Positions 55,674 to 64,000 are shown, counted from the stretch's first letter. The stretch: 64,000 bases of DNA from an uncultured Campylobacter sp. (GCA_934728065.1 CAKVDW010000001.1:1-64000), one strand, 5' to 3'. Numbers and translations are program-made. The notes: generated from the letters alone by a model not told the origin.

Positions 55674-56566
55674 ACAAAAATGCGATTATCGGTGCGATGT
55701 GCGCCCTTGTAACGCCCTTTAAATCGGGCAAACTTGATGAGCAAACTTATCAAAAGCTCATTAAAAGGCAAATAGCAAACGGCATAGACACCGTAAGCCC
55801 TGTGGGAACGACAGGCGAAAGCGCCACTCTCACTCACGAAGAACACCGCCGCTGCATAGAAATCGCCGTTGATGCGTGCAAAGGCACAAACACAAAGGTG
55901 CTTGCAGGAGCTGGCAGCAACGCCACTCACGAGGCGATTGAGCTGGCAAAATTTGCGCAAAAGTATGGAGCAAACGGCATTTTAGTCGTAACGCCTTACT
56001 ACAACAAGCCCACGCAAGAGGGTTTGTATCAGCACTACAAGGCAATAGCCGCAAGCGTTGAAATCCCCGTGCTTTTATACAATGTCCCAGCTCGCACGGG
56101 CTGTGATATAAGCACTTGCACGGCGATAAGGCTTTTTAAGGATTGTGCGAACATTTATGGCGTGAAAGAAGCAAGCGGAAATATCGACAAATGCGTGGAT
56201 TTGCTCGCCAACGAACCCAAAATGGCGGTTATTAGCGGCGATGATGCGATAAATTATCCCATTTTATCAAACGGAGGCAAAGGCGTCATCTCTGTGAGCG
56301 CGAATTTGCTGCCCGATATGATAGCAAAGCTCACGCATTTAGCACTCAATGAGCATTACAAAGAAGCAAAAGCCATAAATGATGAGCTTTATGCTATCAA
56401 CAAGGTGCTTTTTTGCGAGAGCAACCCCATACCCATAAAGGCGGCAATGTTTATGAGCGGGCTTTTGCCAAGCCTTGAATACCGCTTGCCTTTGGTTGCA
56501 CCAAGCAAAGAGTCGATGAAAAAGATTGAAGAAGTGTTAAAACTTTACAATGTCGTGGGTTTTTAG
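55670..56566 (+). CDS. dapA: 4-hydroxy-tetrahydrodipicolinate synthase
   Basis: 298 residues, class I aldolase of lysine/diaminopimelate synthesis. Schiff-base Lys about residue 166 in [12 protein letters not shown]; the Tyr in [19 protein letters not shown] LLYN and the Thr-Thr pair in [15 protein letters not shown] are present. Normal length. Coupled to the M16 peptidase gene. Confidence 0.95.
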   Translation: MNKNAIIGAMCALVTPFKSGKLDEQTYQKLIKRQIANGIDTVSPVGTTGESATLTHEEHRRCIEIAVDACKGTNTKVLAGAGSNATHEAIELAKFAQKYGANGILVVTPYYNKPTQEGLYQHYKAIAASVEIPVLLYNVPARTGCDISTCTAIRLFKDCANIYGVKEASGNIDKCVDLLANEPKMAVISGDDAINYPILSNGGKGVISVSANLLPDMIAKLTHLALNEHYKEAKAINDELYAINKVLFCESNPIPIKAAMFMSGLLPSLEYRLPLVAPSKESMKKIEEVLKLYNVVGF

Positions 56567-56639
56567 TGGATTTTGCTTTAATTTAAGCATTGGCGTAAAA
56601 TTACGCTCAATTTAGAGAAATTTTAAAAAAAGGACAACA

Positions 56640-57236
56640 ATGAACCGCTTTATTTGGCAATATCTTTTTGGCGCGTTTTTCATCGCGTGGCTGTGTGTAT
56701 CTAGCACCGCTTGGGACTTTGGCGTAGCGTGGAGTATGCGCGGGGTGGGCTTAGCCTTGCTCATTTTGGGCGTCATAGGGCGCATTTATGCCACGATTTT
56801 CATCGGCGGTATGAAAAATGAGGGCGTTGATGGGACGAAATTTATCGATTATGGAGCTTATAGCCTGTGCCGCAACCCGCTTTATCTTTTTTCATTTGTC
56901 GCATTTTTGGGGCTTTTAGCACTCACGGCTCAGCTTACGCTTGTATTTATCGGGGCTGTGTTTTATTTGCTCGTTTATCGCTACACGATTTTGGGCGAAG
57001 AGCGTTATCTTAAAGGGCGATTTGGCGCAGCTTATGATGAATTTTTAGCAAGCACTTCGCGCTTTGTGCCTAAATTTAAGGGCTTTCACTGCCCCGAAAA
57101 AATCGAAGTGCGCCCTGAATTTTTACACAAAGAGTTGTGGCGGGCTTTGAACTGGTTTTTAAGCGCATTTGCCTTTATCATTGTGGCTGTGCTGCACGAG
57201 TGCGAAATTTTGCCAAATTTTTTCAAATTGTATTAG
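56640..57236 (+). CDS. isoprenylcysteine/phospholipid methyltransferase family protein
   Basis: 198 residues with four to five TM helices. The C-terminal part has the ICMT/PEMT pattern: GAYSLCRNPLYLFSFVAFLG (SAM-binding) and LGEERYLKGRFGAAYDEFLAST. Such proteins methylate phospholipids or isoprenylated substrates in the membrane; the substrate here is unknown. It has its own AAAGGAC binding site after dapA. Confidence 0.8.
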   Translation: MNRFIWQYLFGAFFIAWLCVSSTAWDFGVAWSMRGVGLALLILGVIGRIYATIFIGGMKNEGVDGTKFIDYGAYSLCRNPLYLFSFVAFLGLLALTAQLTLVFIGAVFYLLVYRYTILGEERYLKGRFGAAYDEFLASTSRFVPKFKGFHCPEKIEVRPEFLHKELWRALNWFLSAFAFIIVAVLHECEILPNFFKLY

Positions 57237-57251
57237 TTTTAAGCAAAGTTG

Positions 57252-57260
57252 TGCTACAAT
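57252..57260 (+). promoter_or_regulatory. extended -10 promoter for the FabL-like gene
   Basis: TGCTACAAT ends 29 bases before the ATG at 57290, with AAAAGGAAAG between. Confidence 0.55.
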
Positions 57261-57289
57261 CAAATTTTAGTTTGTGAAAAGGAAAGAAA

Positions 57290-58069
57290 ATGAGTGATTT
57301 TTTCAAAGGCAAAACCTTAGTTGTCAGCGGTGGCACGCGTGGCATAGGCAAGGCTATCGTGTATGAGTTTGCAAAAGTGGGCGTAAATGTCGCTTTTACC
57401 TACAATTCAAACGCCGAGCTAGCGCAAGAAATAGTTGCTGATTTACAAAGTAATTATAAAATCAAGGCAAAAGCCTATGAATTCAACATTTTAGAGCCAG
57501 AAACCTACAAAGAGCTGTTTGAAAAGATAGACGGCGACTTTGATAGAGTGGATTTTTTCATCTCAAACGCCATTATTTCAGGGCGCGCTGTGGTGGGCGG
57601 TTACACTAAATTTATGAAGCTCAAACCGCGTGGTATCAACAATATCTTTACTGCAACCGTCAATGCCTTTGTTGTGGGCGCACAAGAAGCAGCTAAACGA
57701 ATGGAAAAAGTAGGCGGAGGCAGTATAATTTCTATCTCATCAACGGGAAATCTCGTGCATATTGAAAACTACGCAGGACACGGCACGGCAAAAGCCGCAG
57801 TGGAGGCGATGGCGCGCTATGCAGCTTGTGAGCTTGGCGAGAAAAACATTCGCGTTAATGTTGTAAGTGGCGGACCTATCGAAACGGACGCGCTTAAAGC
57901 CTTTACAAACTACGAAGAAGTCAAGCAAGCCACTATAAATTTAAGTCCGCTTGACAGAATGGGGCAGCCGCAGGATTTAGCTGGGGCTTGTTTGTTTTTA
58001 TGCTCTGATAAAGCCAGCTGGGTAACAGGACACACTTTCATCGTAGATGGCGGCACGACTTTTCGTTGA
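57290..58069 (+). CDS. fabL: FabL-like enoyl-ACP reductase (SDR family)
   Basis: 259 residues. The NAD(P) loop VVSGGTRGIGKA (about 11-22) is SDR-type. The catalytic spacing is Tyr-x6-Lys (YAGHGTAK, about 164-171) rather than the Tyr-x3-Lys of ordinary SDRs, a feature of FabI/FabL enoyl reductases. FISNAIISGRAV and a C-terminal ITGGTTF-like DGGTTFR complete the fold. It may serve fatty-acid synthesis as a second, triclosan-tolerant enoyl reductase, as reported for related epsilonproteobacterial proteins. The stop abuts the glycosyltransferase stop. Confidence 0.7.
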   Translation: MSDFFKGKTLVVSGGTRGIGKAIVYEFAKVGVNVAFTYNSNAELAQEIVADLQSNYKIKAKAYEFNILEPETYKELFEKIDGDFDRVDFFISNAIISGRAVVGGYTKFMKLKPRGINNIFTATVNAFVVGAQEAAKRMEKVGGGSIISISSTGNLVHIENYAGHGTAKAAVEAMARYAACELGEKNIRVNVVSGGPIETDALKAFTNYEEVKQATINLSPLDRMGQPQDLAGACLFLCSDKASWVTGHTFIVDGGTTFR

Positions 58070-59257
58070 TTAGTTTTTATTTTTTATCTTTTTTATTTCA
58101 AAAAGGAATTTGACAAGAGTGCCTTTATACCAAGTTTTGTATGCTTTAATTAGGGCTAAACCAAGCTTGTAGGGCATACTTTCTTTTTCCTTGCAAGAGG
58201 CGAAATCAGGGTATTGTTGTAATGGCGGAAGCTTAAGATGAGGCTTTATCTTAATTTCTCTTTCATAAAGTTTTTGTTCTATTTTATGGGCTAAAAATAT
58301 ATAAGTTAAAACAAGGGGCAACAACACACAGCCAAAAGGCGTTTTAAAGCGTATCATAGCATAACCAAGTTTATAAGCAAGATGAAAGCGAACTCTTTGC
58401 AAAACATAAGTAGTATCAGCTAAAAAGCCGTTTGTATAGGCACTTCCTCCAAATTCAAGCCATTTTTTATAATATTCATTCCATTGAGGAAAAAGTTGAT
58501 GAGCGAGTTTGTTATTCCAAAAGCGGTTTTTACTGCCATAAGCGTGAATGAGTGAAGCTTGACGGTTTTGTCTATAAAAAAGTTCTCCAGCGTATTTATC
58601 TCTTTTTAAGACCTTTACTTTTATTTTATATTCATAAACAAGTAAAGAAAAGGCTACTTGGTCATTTATGAAGTTATATTTGGCTGAGCTTTTATAGATA
58701 AAATCATAGCAAGTTTTTGGATTTTGAATAAAATTTGAAAAGCAAACAACACCCGTTCTATATACTCTTTCATCAGAAAATTTACCCTCATAATGCGGCA
58801 CTAAAGCCTTTACAGTGTTTTTGCCTCTATCGGCACAAAAGGGGGCTTTTATGCCAAAAAGCTCATCAATGGGCTTTAAAAGCAAAATGTCAAAGTCAAG
58901 GTAAAGGATATTTTCGCTCTCACCGAGCAAATTAAAGGCTTCAAACATAGCATAAGACATAAAAGTGTATCGTTTTAAAAATAAATCATTTTGCAAGAGT
59001 AATTTTTCTTCATCAAAAAGTTTTAATCTTTCTAAAAAATCTTTTTGTGTAAAATGAATAAATTTTATCTTACTTAACCCCCCCCCCTCATTGACTATTT
59101 TGCCCATAGCCTTTTTGTCCTCATCACTAAAGCCATCATTTACTATATAAAACATATCTACAAGCATTTTTTCTTTGATATTTACAAGCATAGTGCCTAA
59201 AGCAAAGGCACTGTCTTTTGTAGCAGCAAGCAAAATGGAATTTTTGTATTTTTTCAT
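58070..59257 (-). CDS. phase-variable glycosyltransferase (GT8-like)
   Basis: 395 residues in the current frame. LYLDFDILLLKPIDELFG (about 118-135) is the DxD metal/nucleotide-sugar site of GT8-like enzymes; HAYGSKNRFWNN resembles the HxxGxxKPW motif. A C-terminal basic helix (GLALIKAYKTWYKGTLVKFLF region) is found in Campylobacter surface-sugar transferases. Codons for GGG near residue 58 are made by a run of ten G on the coding strand, so slippage would truncate it at once. It presumably modifies lipooligosaccharide, capsule or a glycoprotein; acceptor unknown. Confidence 0.8.
   Translation of the reverse strand: MKKYKNSILLAATKDSAFALGTMLVNIKEKMLVDMFYIVNDGFSDEDKKAMGKIVNEGGGLSKIKFIHFTQKDFLERLKLFDEEKLLLQNDLFLKRYTFMSYAMFEAFNLLGESENILYLDFDILLLKPIDELFGIKAPFCADRGKNTVKALVPHYEGKFSDERVYRTGVVCFSNFIQNPKTCYDFIYKSSAKYNFINDQVAFSLLVYEYKIKVKVLKRDKYAGELFYRQNRQASLIHAYGSKNRFWNNKLAHQLFPQWNEYYKKWLEFGGSAYTNGFLADTTYVLQRVRFHLAYKLGYAMIRFKTPFGCVLLPLVLTYIFLAHKIEQKLYEREIKIKPHLKLPPLQQYPDFASCKEKESMPYKLGLALIKAYKTWYKGTLVKFLFEIKKIKNKN
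59078..59087. repeat. poly-C/G tract of ten bases
   Basis: A homopolymer of ten C on the plus strand (ten G in the gene) lies about 170 bases after the glycosyltransferase start. Such tracts of eight or more G are the classic Campylobacter phase-variation switch. In this sequence the gene is in frame (ON). Confidence 0.9.
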
Positions 59258-59309
59258 ATTTTAAATTATCCTCTTAAATCTTATCTACGCTTAAATTTTA
59301 ACAAACTTG

Positions 59310-59318
59310 TGTTATACT
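59310..59318 (+). promoter_or_regulatory. extended -10 promoter for the tautomerase gene
   Basis: TGTTATACT ends 28 bases before the ATG at 59347. AAAGGGAG is the ribosome binding site. Confidence 0.55.
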
Positions 59319-59346
59319 ATGGTTATTATGCGCTAAAGGGAGTAAA

Positions 59347-59553
59347 ATGCCATTTGTTAATATAAGAATCACCAAAGAAAACGGCGAGCCAACAACAAAG
59401 CAAAAAGAAGAGCTTATAAAGGGCGTTACAGATTTGTTAGCTCAAATTCTTAACAAAAATAAGGCTTCAACCGTGGTTATTATAGACGAGATAGATACTG
59501 ATAATTACGGGCTTGGCGGCAAGAGTATAAGTTGCGTGCGAAAGGGTGATTAA
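59347..59553 (+). CDS. 4-oxalocrotonate tautomerase family protein
   Basis: 68 residues, N-terminal MPFVNIRITKENG. After methionine removal, Pro1 is the general base of the family. The KEELIKGVTDLLAQIL helix and DEIDTDNYGLGG strand fit the 4-OT fold. The physiological substrate in Campylobacter is unknown. It precedes radA by 50 bases. Confidence 0.9.
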   Translation: MPFVNIRITKENGEPTTKQKEELIKGVTDLLAQILNKNKASTVVIIDEIDTDNYGLGGKSISCVRKGD

Positions 59554-59603
59554 ACTCTATTTTTGAGTGCTTAAATTAAGCATTTTGGTTTAAAAGGGAA
59601 ATT

Positions 59604-60944
59604 ATGGCGAAAAAAACTATCATTTTTGAGTGTCAAGCCTGTGGCAACCAACAAAGCAAATGGGTAGGCAAATGCCCTGAATGCGGTGCTTGGGACAGCT
59701 TTGTGGAGCTAAAAGCCGAGCAAATCGCTGTTTTAAAAGAGCTTTCAAAGGCTAGCAAGGGTGCAAGCAGTGCCGTTTGCATTGAAAAAGTGGAGATTGA
59801 GAACTTTCAAAGGCTTGCAACGGGCGACATTGAGCTTGATTTGGTTTTGGGCGGAGGCTTGGTTGTAGGCTCGCTTGTGCTGATAGGCGGAAGTCCGGGC
59901 GTTGGTAAATCAACGCTTTTGCTGAAAATCGCCGCAAATTTAGCGCGAAGTGGCAAAAAAGTGCTGTATGTAAGCGGCGAGGAAAGCAAAAGTCAAATCA
60001 AACTGCGAGCTGATAGGCTTGAAGCAAATGACAAAAACCTTTTTTTGCTCACTGAGCTTTGTTTAGAGGACATTTTAGAAGAGCTGCATAAGGGCGAATT
60101 TGAAATTCTCATCGTGGATTCTATACAAACGCTTTATTCTAACAAAGTCGCCTCCGCCGCTGGCTCGCTCACTCAGGTGCGCGAGATTACTTTTGAGTTG
60201 ATGAGAGTAAGCAAAGCACGCAATATCAGCACTTTCATCATCGGACATATCACCAAAGACGGCGCCATCGCTGGTCCGCGCGTTTTGGAGCATATGGTTG
60301 ATGTGGTGCTTTATTTTGAGGGCGATGCGACAAAGGAAATCAGGCTTTTGCGTGGCTTTAAAAACCGCTTTGGCGGCACGAGTGAGGTTGGGATTTTTGA
60401 GATGAGCGCAAAGGGGCTTGTGAGCGCAAAGGACATAGCAAACCGCTTTTTCACGCGGGGCAAGGCTGTGGCTGGCAGTGCTTTGGGCGTGGTTATGGAG
60501 GGTTCGCGTGCGTTGGTGCTTGAAATTCAGGCTCTTGTGTGCGAAAGTGGCTACCCCAAACGCAGCTCCACAGGCTATGAGAAAAACCGCCTTGATATGC
60601 TTTTGGCACTTTTGGAGCGAAAGTTGGGGCTAAATTTGGGGCATTATGATGTTTTTGTGAATGTAAGCGGTGGGGTGAAAATCAGCGAAACGGCGGCTGA
60701 TTTGGCGGTGGTAGCGGCGATAATTTCGAGCTTTAAGAACCGCCCGTTAAGCAAGGATAGCGTGTTTATCGGCGAGCTGAGCCTAAATGGCGAGATAAGA
60801 GAGGTGTTTAGCCTTGATGTGCGCCTTAAAGAAGCGGCTATGCAGAAATTCAAAAGCGCGATAATCCCCGCTAAACCGCTTGAAGAAGTGGGGCTAAAAT
60901 GCTTTGTAACCACAGAGTTGAGTCAGGTTTTGGAGTGGATGTAA
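59604..60944 (+). CDS. radA: DNA repair protein RadA
   Basis: 446 residues. Zinc finger CQACGNQQSKWVGKCPECGAW at residues about 10-30 with four Cys; RecA-like core with Walker A GGSPGVGKSTLLL (about 95-107); RadA-specific KNRFGGTSEVGIF; C-terminal Lon-protease-like P-loop-free domain ending FVTTELSQVLEW. It promotes branch migration in recombination. A hairpin lies just after the stop. Confidence 0.95.
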   Translation: MAKKTIIFECQACGNQQSKWVGKCPECGAWDSFVELKAEQIAVLKELSKASKGASSAVCIEKVEIENFQRLATGDIELDLVLGGGLVVGSLVLIGGSPGVGKSTLLLKIAANLARSGKKVLYVSGEESKSQIKLRADRLEANDKNLFLLTELCLEDILEELHKGEFEILIVDSIQTLYSNKVASAAGSLTQVREITFELMRVSKARNISTFIIGHITKDGAIAGPRVLEHMVDVVLYFEGDATKEIRLLRGFKNRFGGTSEVGIFEMSAKGLVSAKDIANRFFTRGKAVAGSALGVVMEGSRALVLEIQALVCESGYPKRSSTGYEKNRLDMLLALLERKLGLNLGHYDVFVNVSGGVKISETAADLAVVAAIISSFKNRPLSKDSVFIGELSLNGEIREVFSLDVRLKEAAMQKFKSAIIPAKPLEEVGLKCFVTTELSQVLEWM

Positions 60945-60945
60945 T

Positions 60946-60964
60946 AGGGCTAATGATTAGCCCT
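60946..60964. terminator. bidirectional hairpin between radA and the flavin oxidoreductase gene
   Basis: AGGGCTA, loop ATGAT, TAGCCCT form a 7-bp stem (9 bp with a one-base loop if drawn fully), followed by TATATTT. It sits between two convergent stops. Confidence 0.5.
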
Positions 60965-60969
60965 TATAT

Positions 60970-61908
60970 TTAGCTTAAAACCTTGCTGATTTTCACGCCA
61001 TCGTTTAAGCCCACAATGATGCTTGCGCCGTTTTTAGTGGCTATATCACCAGCTACAAAAATGCCAGCTACATTGCTTTGTTTATTTTCATCAAAGACGG
61101 GAATGCCTTGTTCATCGACATTTATACCGCATTTTTGTAAGAAATCAACAGGAGTAGAACCACCAATGGCATAAATTACTCTATCATAAATTTCACTTGA
61201 GCCGTCATTAAAAACCAGCTTTGCTTTACCGTTTTCATCGATAACCTCGCTAATATCAATGCCAAGCTTAAGCTCCACCTTGCCCGTTTTGCCTGCTTCT
61301 TCTATGTCTTTTAAATTTGTGTCATTAAGTCTTGTAAAGGTTTGTCTTCTGTAACAAAGGCTTACTTTATTAGCATTTGCTAAATCAACAGCATATTCAG
61401 CTGCGGAATTTCCACCACCTACAATGATAATTTTTTCATTGCCCGCTACACTGTTGGCATTAAAATTCACCACCTTGCTTAAAGAGCTTGGAATTTTGTA
61501 TTCTGGTTTGTTTGGCTTGCCCATTCTGCCGATAGCAACAATGATATTTTTGCACCCATAAGTTTCTTTTGGCGTAACGACCATAAAATCGCCACCTTCT
61601 TTTTTTACGCTTTCAACTTCGCTGTTGAATTCTATGTTGATACTGTGGTTTTGCAAGGCTTCTTTAAAGGTTTGCAAAGTGCTTTCTTTTGTGCCATCTT
61701 CAAAGGGGATATGCCCTAAATTATTGCTATCGTGTCCTTTGTATTCTTTATCCACTCTTTTGCCGTCTTTGTAAAATTTCACAAAGGTTTGACAAATTTC
61801 ATCAGCTTTTTCAAGCAAAACAACTTCTTTTCCAGCTAACTGAGCTTCCACAGCCGCACCTATGCCCGCAGGTCCTGCACCTACAACAATTACATCTACT
61901 TTTTTCAT
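60970..61908 (-). CDS. thioredoxin-reductase-like flavoprotein lacking CxxC
   Basis: 312 residues. FAD motif VIVVGAGPAGIGAAVEA (about 6-22), NAD(P) motif IIIVGGGNSAAEYAVDLA and the C-terminal FAD site IFVAGDIATKNGASI are typical of low-molecular-weight thioredoxin reductases. The redox pair CxxC found in TrxB in the NADPH domain is absent; single Cys only. It therefore resembles YpdA-type or ferredoxin/NADP reductases rather than true TrxB, and its electron acceptor is unknown. Confidence 0.8.
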   Translation of the reverse strand: MKKVDVIVVGAGPAGIGAAVEAQLAGKEVVLLEKADEICQTFVKFYKDGKRVDKEYKGHDSNNLGHIPFEDGTKESTLQTFKEALQNHSINIEFNSEVESVKKEGGDFMVVTPKETYGCKNIIVAIGRMGKPNKPEYKIPSSLSKVVNFNANSVAGNEKIIIVGGGNSAAEYAVDLANANKVSLCYRRQTFTRLNDTNLKDIEEAGKTGKVELKLGIDISEVIDENGKAKLVFNDGSSEIYDRVIYAIGGSTPVDFLQKCGINVDEQGIPVFDENKQSNVAGIFVAGDIATKNGASIIVGLNDGVKISKVLS

Positions 61909-61937
61909 AATTTAGCCTTTTCTTTGAAATGTTTTTG

Positions 61938-61943
61938 TATAAT
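61938..61943 (+). promoter_or_regulatory. -10 box for proA
   Basis: TATAAT preceded directly by TTTTTG, 32 bases before the GTG start at 61976. It lies between the divergent flavoprotein gene and proA. Confidence 0.5.
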
Positions 61944-61975
61944 TTAACAAAGAATTTGTAAATAAAGGATTAAAA

Positions 61976-63208
61976 GTGCGTAAAAGTTTAGAAAAACTTA
62001 AAAAAAATACTCAAAAGTTACTTAATCTTAATCCAAAGCAAAAAGAAGAAATTATCTTGCAGGTATCAAAAGCCCTTATTTTAAATGAGGATAAAATTTT
62101 AAGGGCAAATGAAGAGGATTTGGCAAATTTTAATAAAAATGAAACCTTGAAAGATAGACTTAAGCTTGATAAAAAAAGATTTAAAGCTCTTTGTGAAAGT
62201 ATAGAAAAAATCGCCTTTTTAGCTGACCCTGTTGGACAAGTGCTTGATGGTTGGGTTAATGATGCAGGGCTTAAAATAGAAAAGGTGAGCATTCCTTTAG
62301 GTGTGGTGTGTGTGATTTATGAGGCTCGTCCTGCTATCAGTGCTGAGCTTGTGGCATTGCTTTTAAAAAGCTCAAATGGCGGAGTTTTAAAGGGTGGAAG
62401 CGAGGCTAAAAATACAAATTTAGCTATATTTGAGTGCGTGAAAGATACCTTAAAAGACTATGATTTAGAGCATTGCTTTTTAATGCTTAATGACAGAGCT
62501 ACTCTTAACGAGCTTTTACAGATGAGTGAATTTATCGACCTTGTCATTCCACGCGGTTCTTCAGCGATGATAGAGGAGATTGCAAGTAAGAGTAAAATTC
62601 CACTTATCAAGCACGATAAAGGCTTGTGCCACATTTTTGTTGATGAAAGTGCTTGTTTAAAAGAGGCTGCGGCTATTATTATTAATGCTAAATGTCAAAG
62701 ACCAAGCGTTTGTAATGCTTTAGAAAGCTTGATAGTCCATAAAAACATAGCTAAAGAGCTTTTTTCCTTGCTTGTAGATGAATTGCAAAGGCATAAGGTT
62801 GAAATTTATGGCTGCGATGAGAGTTTAGCCTTGCTTAATCACTCAAAACTTCAAATTCAAAAGGCTACAAATGAAACTTATGCAACAGAATGGCTTGATT
62901 TTAAGCTTTCAGTAAAAATTGTAGCCAATTTAAACGAGGCTATTGAACACATTAATGAGTTTAGTTCATCTCACTCAGATGCTATACTCTCAAATAATGC
63001 GCAAAATATAGCCATCTTTCAAAGGCAAATCAATTCTGCTTGCGTGTATGTCAATGCTTCTACGCGTTTTAGCGATGGAGGTGAGTTTGGTTTTGGTGCA
63101 GAGGTTGGAATTTCTACAAACAAACTACACGCACGCGGTCCTATGGGCGTAAAAGAGCTTTGCACTTATAAGTATTTACTGAGCGGAGCAGGGCAGGTTA
63201 GGCTTTAG
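61976..63208 (+). CDS. proA: gamma-glutamyl phosphate reductase
   Basis: 410 residues with a GTG start (AAAGGA upstream). Reduces glutamyl-5-phosphate in proline synthesis. Segments PLGVVCVIYEARP, LKGGSEAKNTN, IPRGSSAMI and the catalytic Cys in NAKCQRPSVCNALES are present; the C-terminal GEFGFGAEVGISTNKLHARGP is diagnostic. It overlaps the convergent dnaQ by 33 bases at their 3' ends. Confidence 0.94.
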   Translation: MRKSLEKLKKNTQKLLNLNPKQKEEIILQVSKALILNEDKILRANEEDLANFNKNETLKDRLKLDKKRFKALCESIEKIAFLADPVGQVLDGWVNDAGLKIEKVSIPLGVVCVIYEARPAISAELVALLLKSSNGGVLKGGSEAKNTNLAIFECVKDTLKDYDLEHCFLMLNDRATLNELLQMSEFIDLVIPRGSSAMIEEIASKSKIPLIKHDKGLCHIFVDESACLKEAAAIIINAKCQRPSVCNALESLIVHKNIAKELFSLLVDELQRHKVEIYGCDESLALLNHSKLQIQKATNETYATEWLDFKLSVKIVANLNEAIEHINEFSSSHSDAILSNNAQNIAIFQRQINSACVYVNASTRFSDGGEFGFGAEVGISTNKLHARGPMGVKELCTYKYLLSGAGQVRL

Positions 63209-63952
63209 GTTGCTTTTGCTGAAATTGATTAAGTCTTGAGTGTTTTCAACATAAAAGGGCAGTTTGCCAAGACAGTGCTTAAGTATCTTTGCTGCAGATT
63301 TTGCATCATCTAAGGCTCTGTGGTGTGGAGTATTTATGCTTAAAACCTCTTTTAAAGCCGCAAGAGAGTATTTTTGACTCGGTATAAGTCTTTTGGAAAG
63401 CTCTATGGTGCATAAATTTTGATTTAAAAGCACACCAAAGCCGCATTTATAAAGTGATGATGAGATGAAATTATAATCAAATTTCACATTATGAGCCACA
63501 AAAATACTGTCTTTTAAAAAAAGTCTAAAATGGTTTAAAACGGTTGGTAAATTTGGAGCATTTTTAAGCATAGAGGCGTTTATGCCTGTAAGTTCGCTTA
63601 TATTTTCAGGTACATCATCAGCCTTAATCAAGCTTTCAAACCTTTCAAGCTCCTTGCCATTTTGAATTTTTATTGCACCTATTTCGATGATTTGTCCGTT
63701 TTTAATGCTGCCCGTGCTTTCTATATCAACCACGCAAAAGATTTCATCTTTGATTTTTGTGCTTTTGCTTTTCAAGCTTATTTCATTTTTTGAATTTAAA
63801 TTCACGCCAAGTCCTAGAAGTTCTACATTTTGTAAGTCAAAGTCGATAAGACTTAGCTCATCAATTTGGCTAAATTCCTTTTCAAACCACGCATAAGGCT
63901 TACTTTGTTTGGCTAGTTTTGCGATAAGTTCATCAACTTGTTGCTGGCTCAA
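63176..63952 (-). CDS. dnaQ: DnaQ-like DEDDh 3'-5' exonuclease
   Basis: 258 residues. Exonuclease motifs: ExoI VVDIESTGSIKNGQIIEIGA, ExoII VAHNVKFDYNFI, ExoIII HHRALDDAKSAAKIL. A non-conserved N-terminal 65 residues precede them. Probably the proofreading subunit of Pol III or a related repair nuclease. The TTG start at 63952 shares bases with the stop of the preceding gene. Confidence 0.85.
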   Translation of the reverse strand: MSQQQVDELIAKLAKQSKPYAWFEKEFSQIDELSLIDFDLQNVELLGLGVNLNSKNEISLKSKSTKIKDEIFCVVDIESTGSIKNGQIIEIGAIKIQNGKELERFESLIKADDVPENISELTGINASMLKNAPNLPTVLNHFRLFLKDSIFVAHNVKFDYNFISSSLYKCGFGVLLNQNLCTIELSKRLIPSQKYSLAALKEVLSINTPHHRALDDAKSAAKILKHCLGKLPFYVENTQDLINFSKSNLKPNLPCSAQ

Positions 63953-64000
63953 AACTCACACTTTAAAGATGAAATTGCTGCTTTATAGTCTTTTGATGAG
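63949..64000 (-). CDS. rpe: 3' end of ribulose-phosphate 3-epimerase (partial)
   Basis: On the minus strand the window edge is open in one frame reading SSKDYKAAISSLKCEF to a TGA at 63949-63951. The SKDYKAAI pattern matches the last helix of Rpe, and rpe lies just before dnaQ in C. jejuni. The stop overlaps the dnaQ TTG, so the two are coupled. Only 17 codons are visible. Confidence 0.5.
   Translation of the reverse strand, partial: SSKDYKAAISSLKCEF

Noticed and set aside
1..64000. CRISPR arrays, tRNA or rRNA genes, insertion sequences
   Set aside because: No regularly spaced direct repeats, cloverleaf-like segments, rRNA-like stretches or transposase frames were seen.

Overview
The window is chromosomal DNA from an epsilonproteobacterium of the genus Campylobacter. 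This rests on AT-rich coding with AAA/TTT-rich codons, extended -10 promoters (TGnTATAAT) lacking clear -35 boxes, a fused trpGD gene, an orphan CosR-type regulator, the FliN-FliO and MotAB flagellar genes, two Cts transformation genes, and a poly-G contingency tract in a glycosyltransferase. The species cannot be fixed from sequence alone. Gene content and local blocks recall the C. jejuni group, but the blocks are joined differently.

Layout. 0-1.8 kb: the last codons of an outer-membrane protein, a small secreted protein of unknown function, and a degenerate EF-hand-like protein. 2-8.2 kb: the tryptophan genes trpE-trpGD-trpF and trpB-trpA, split by the collapsed remnant of a larger gene that contains a palindromic repeat. 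8.3-9.8 kb: a CheX-like phosphatase, fliN and a fliO-like gene in overlapping order. 9.8-14.8 kb (minus strand): ppx/gppA, cosR, ctsF, ctsE. 15-17.2 kb: plsY with an N-terminal extension, folB, flhB. 17.2-21.4 kb (minus): polA-motA-motB. 21.5-33.5 kb: rpsO, a TSUP permease, uvrA, pyrB, a second EF-hand-like paralogue behind a probable sigma-28 promoter, pepF, an SspB-like protein overlapping a UvrD/Rep helicase gene, then a 40-codon ORF coupled to a true EF-hand protein. 33.8-40.1 kb: a compact operon truB-csrA-ispE-smpB-tlpA-clpS-clpA-aat, then ridA. 40.2-42.5 kb: a stand-alone hydrogenase small-subunit homologue (minus) and an outer-membrane protein behind a sigma-54 promoter. 42.5-48.6 kb (minus): fapA-like DUF342, ruvA, ddl, a lone Phd-type antitoxin, an alpha/beta hydrolase, murF. 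48.7-58.1 kb: murJ, cysS, an MsbA-like exporter, pyrD, an M16 protease, dapA, a membrane methyltransferase and a FabL-like enoyl reductase. 58.1-64 kb: a phase-variable glycosyltransferase, a tautomerase, radA, a flavin oxidoreductase, proA, dnaQ and the tail of rpe.

How it fits together. Most of the window is housekeeping: Trp, pyrimidine, proline, lysine, isoprenoid and peptidoglycan synthesis, DNA repair and replication, and protein quality control (ClpS, ClpA and Aat form a complete N-degron route). A second theme is the flagellum: export and motor genes, a CheX-like phosphatase, an RpoN-type promoter before an outer-membrane protein, and three EF-hand or EF-hand-like proteins with polar, Ser/Asn-rich N-termini, which may be co-expressed with or exported by the flagellum. 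The most novel material is that protein family, the small secreted protein with a double-glycine-like motif, the SspB-like protein, the RpoN-controlled outer-membrane protein, and the gene remnant with its palindromic repeat inside the trp locus. No tRNA, rRNA, CRISPR array or complete insertion sequence was seen.
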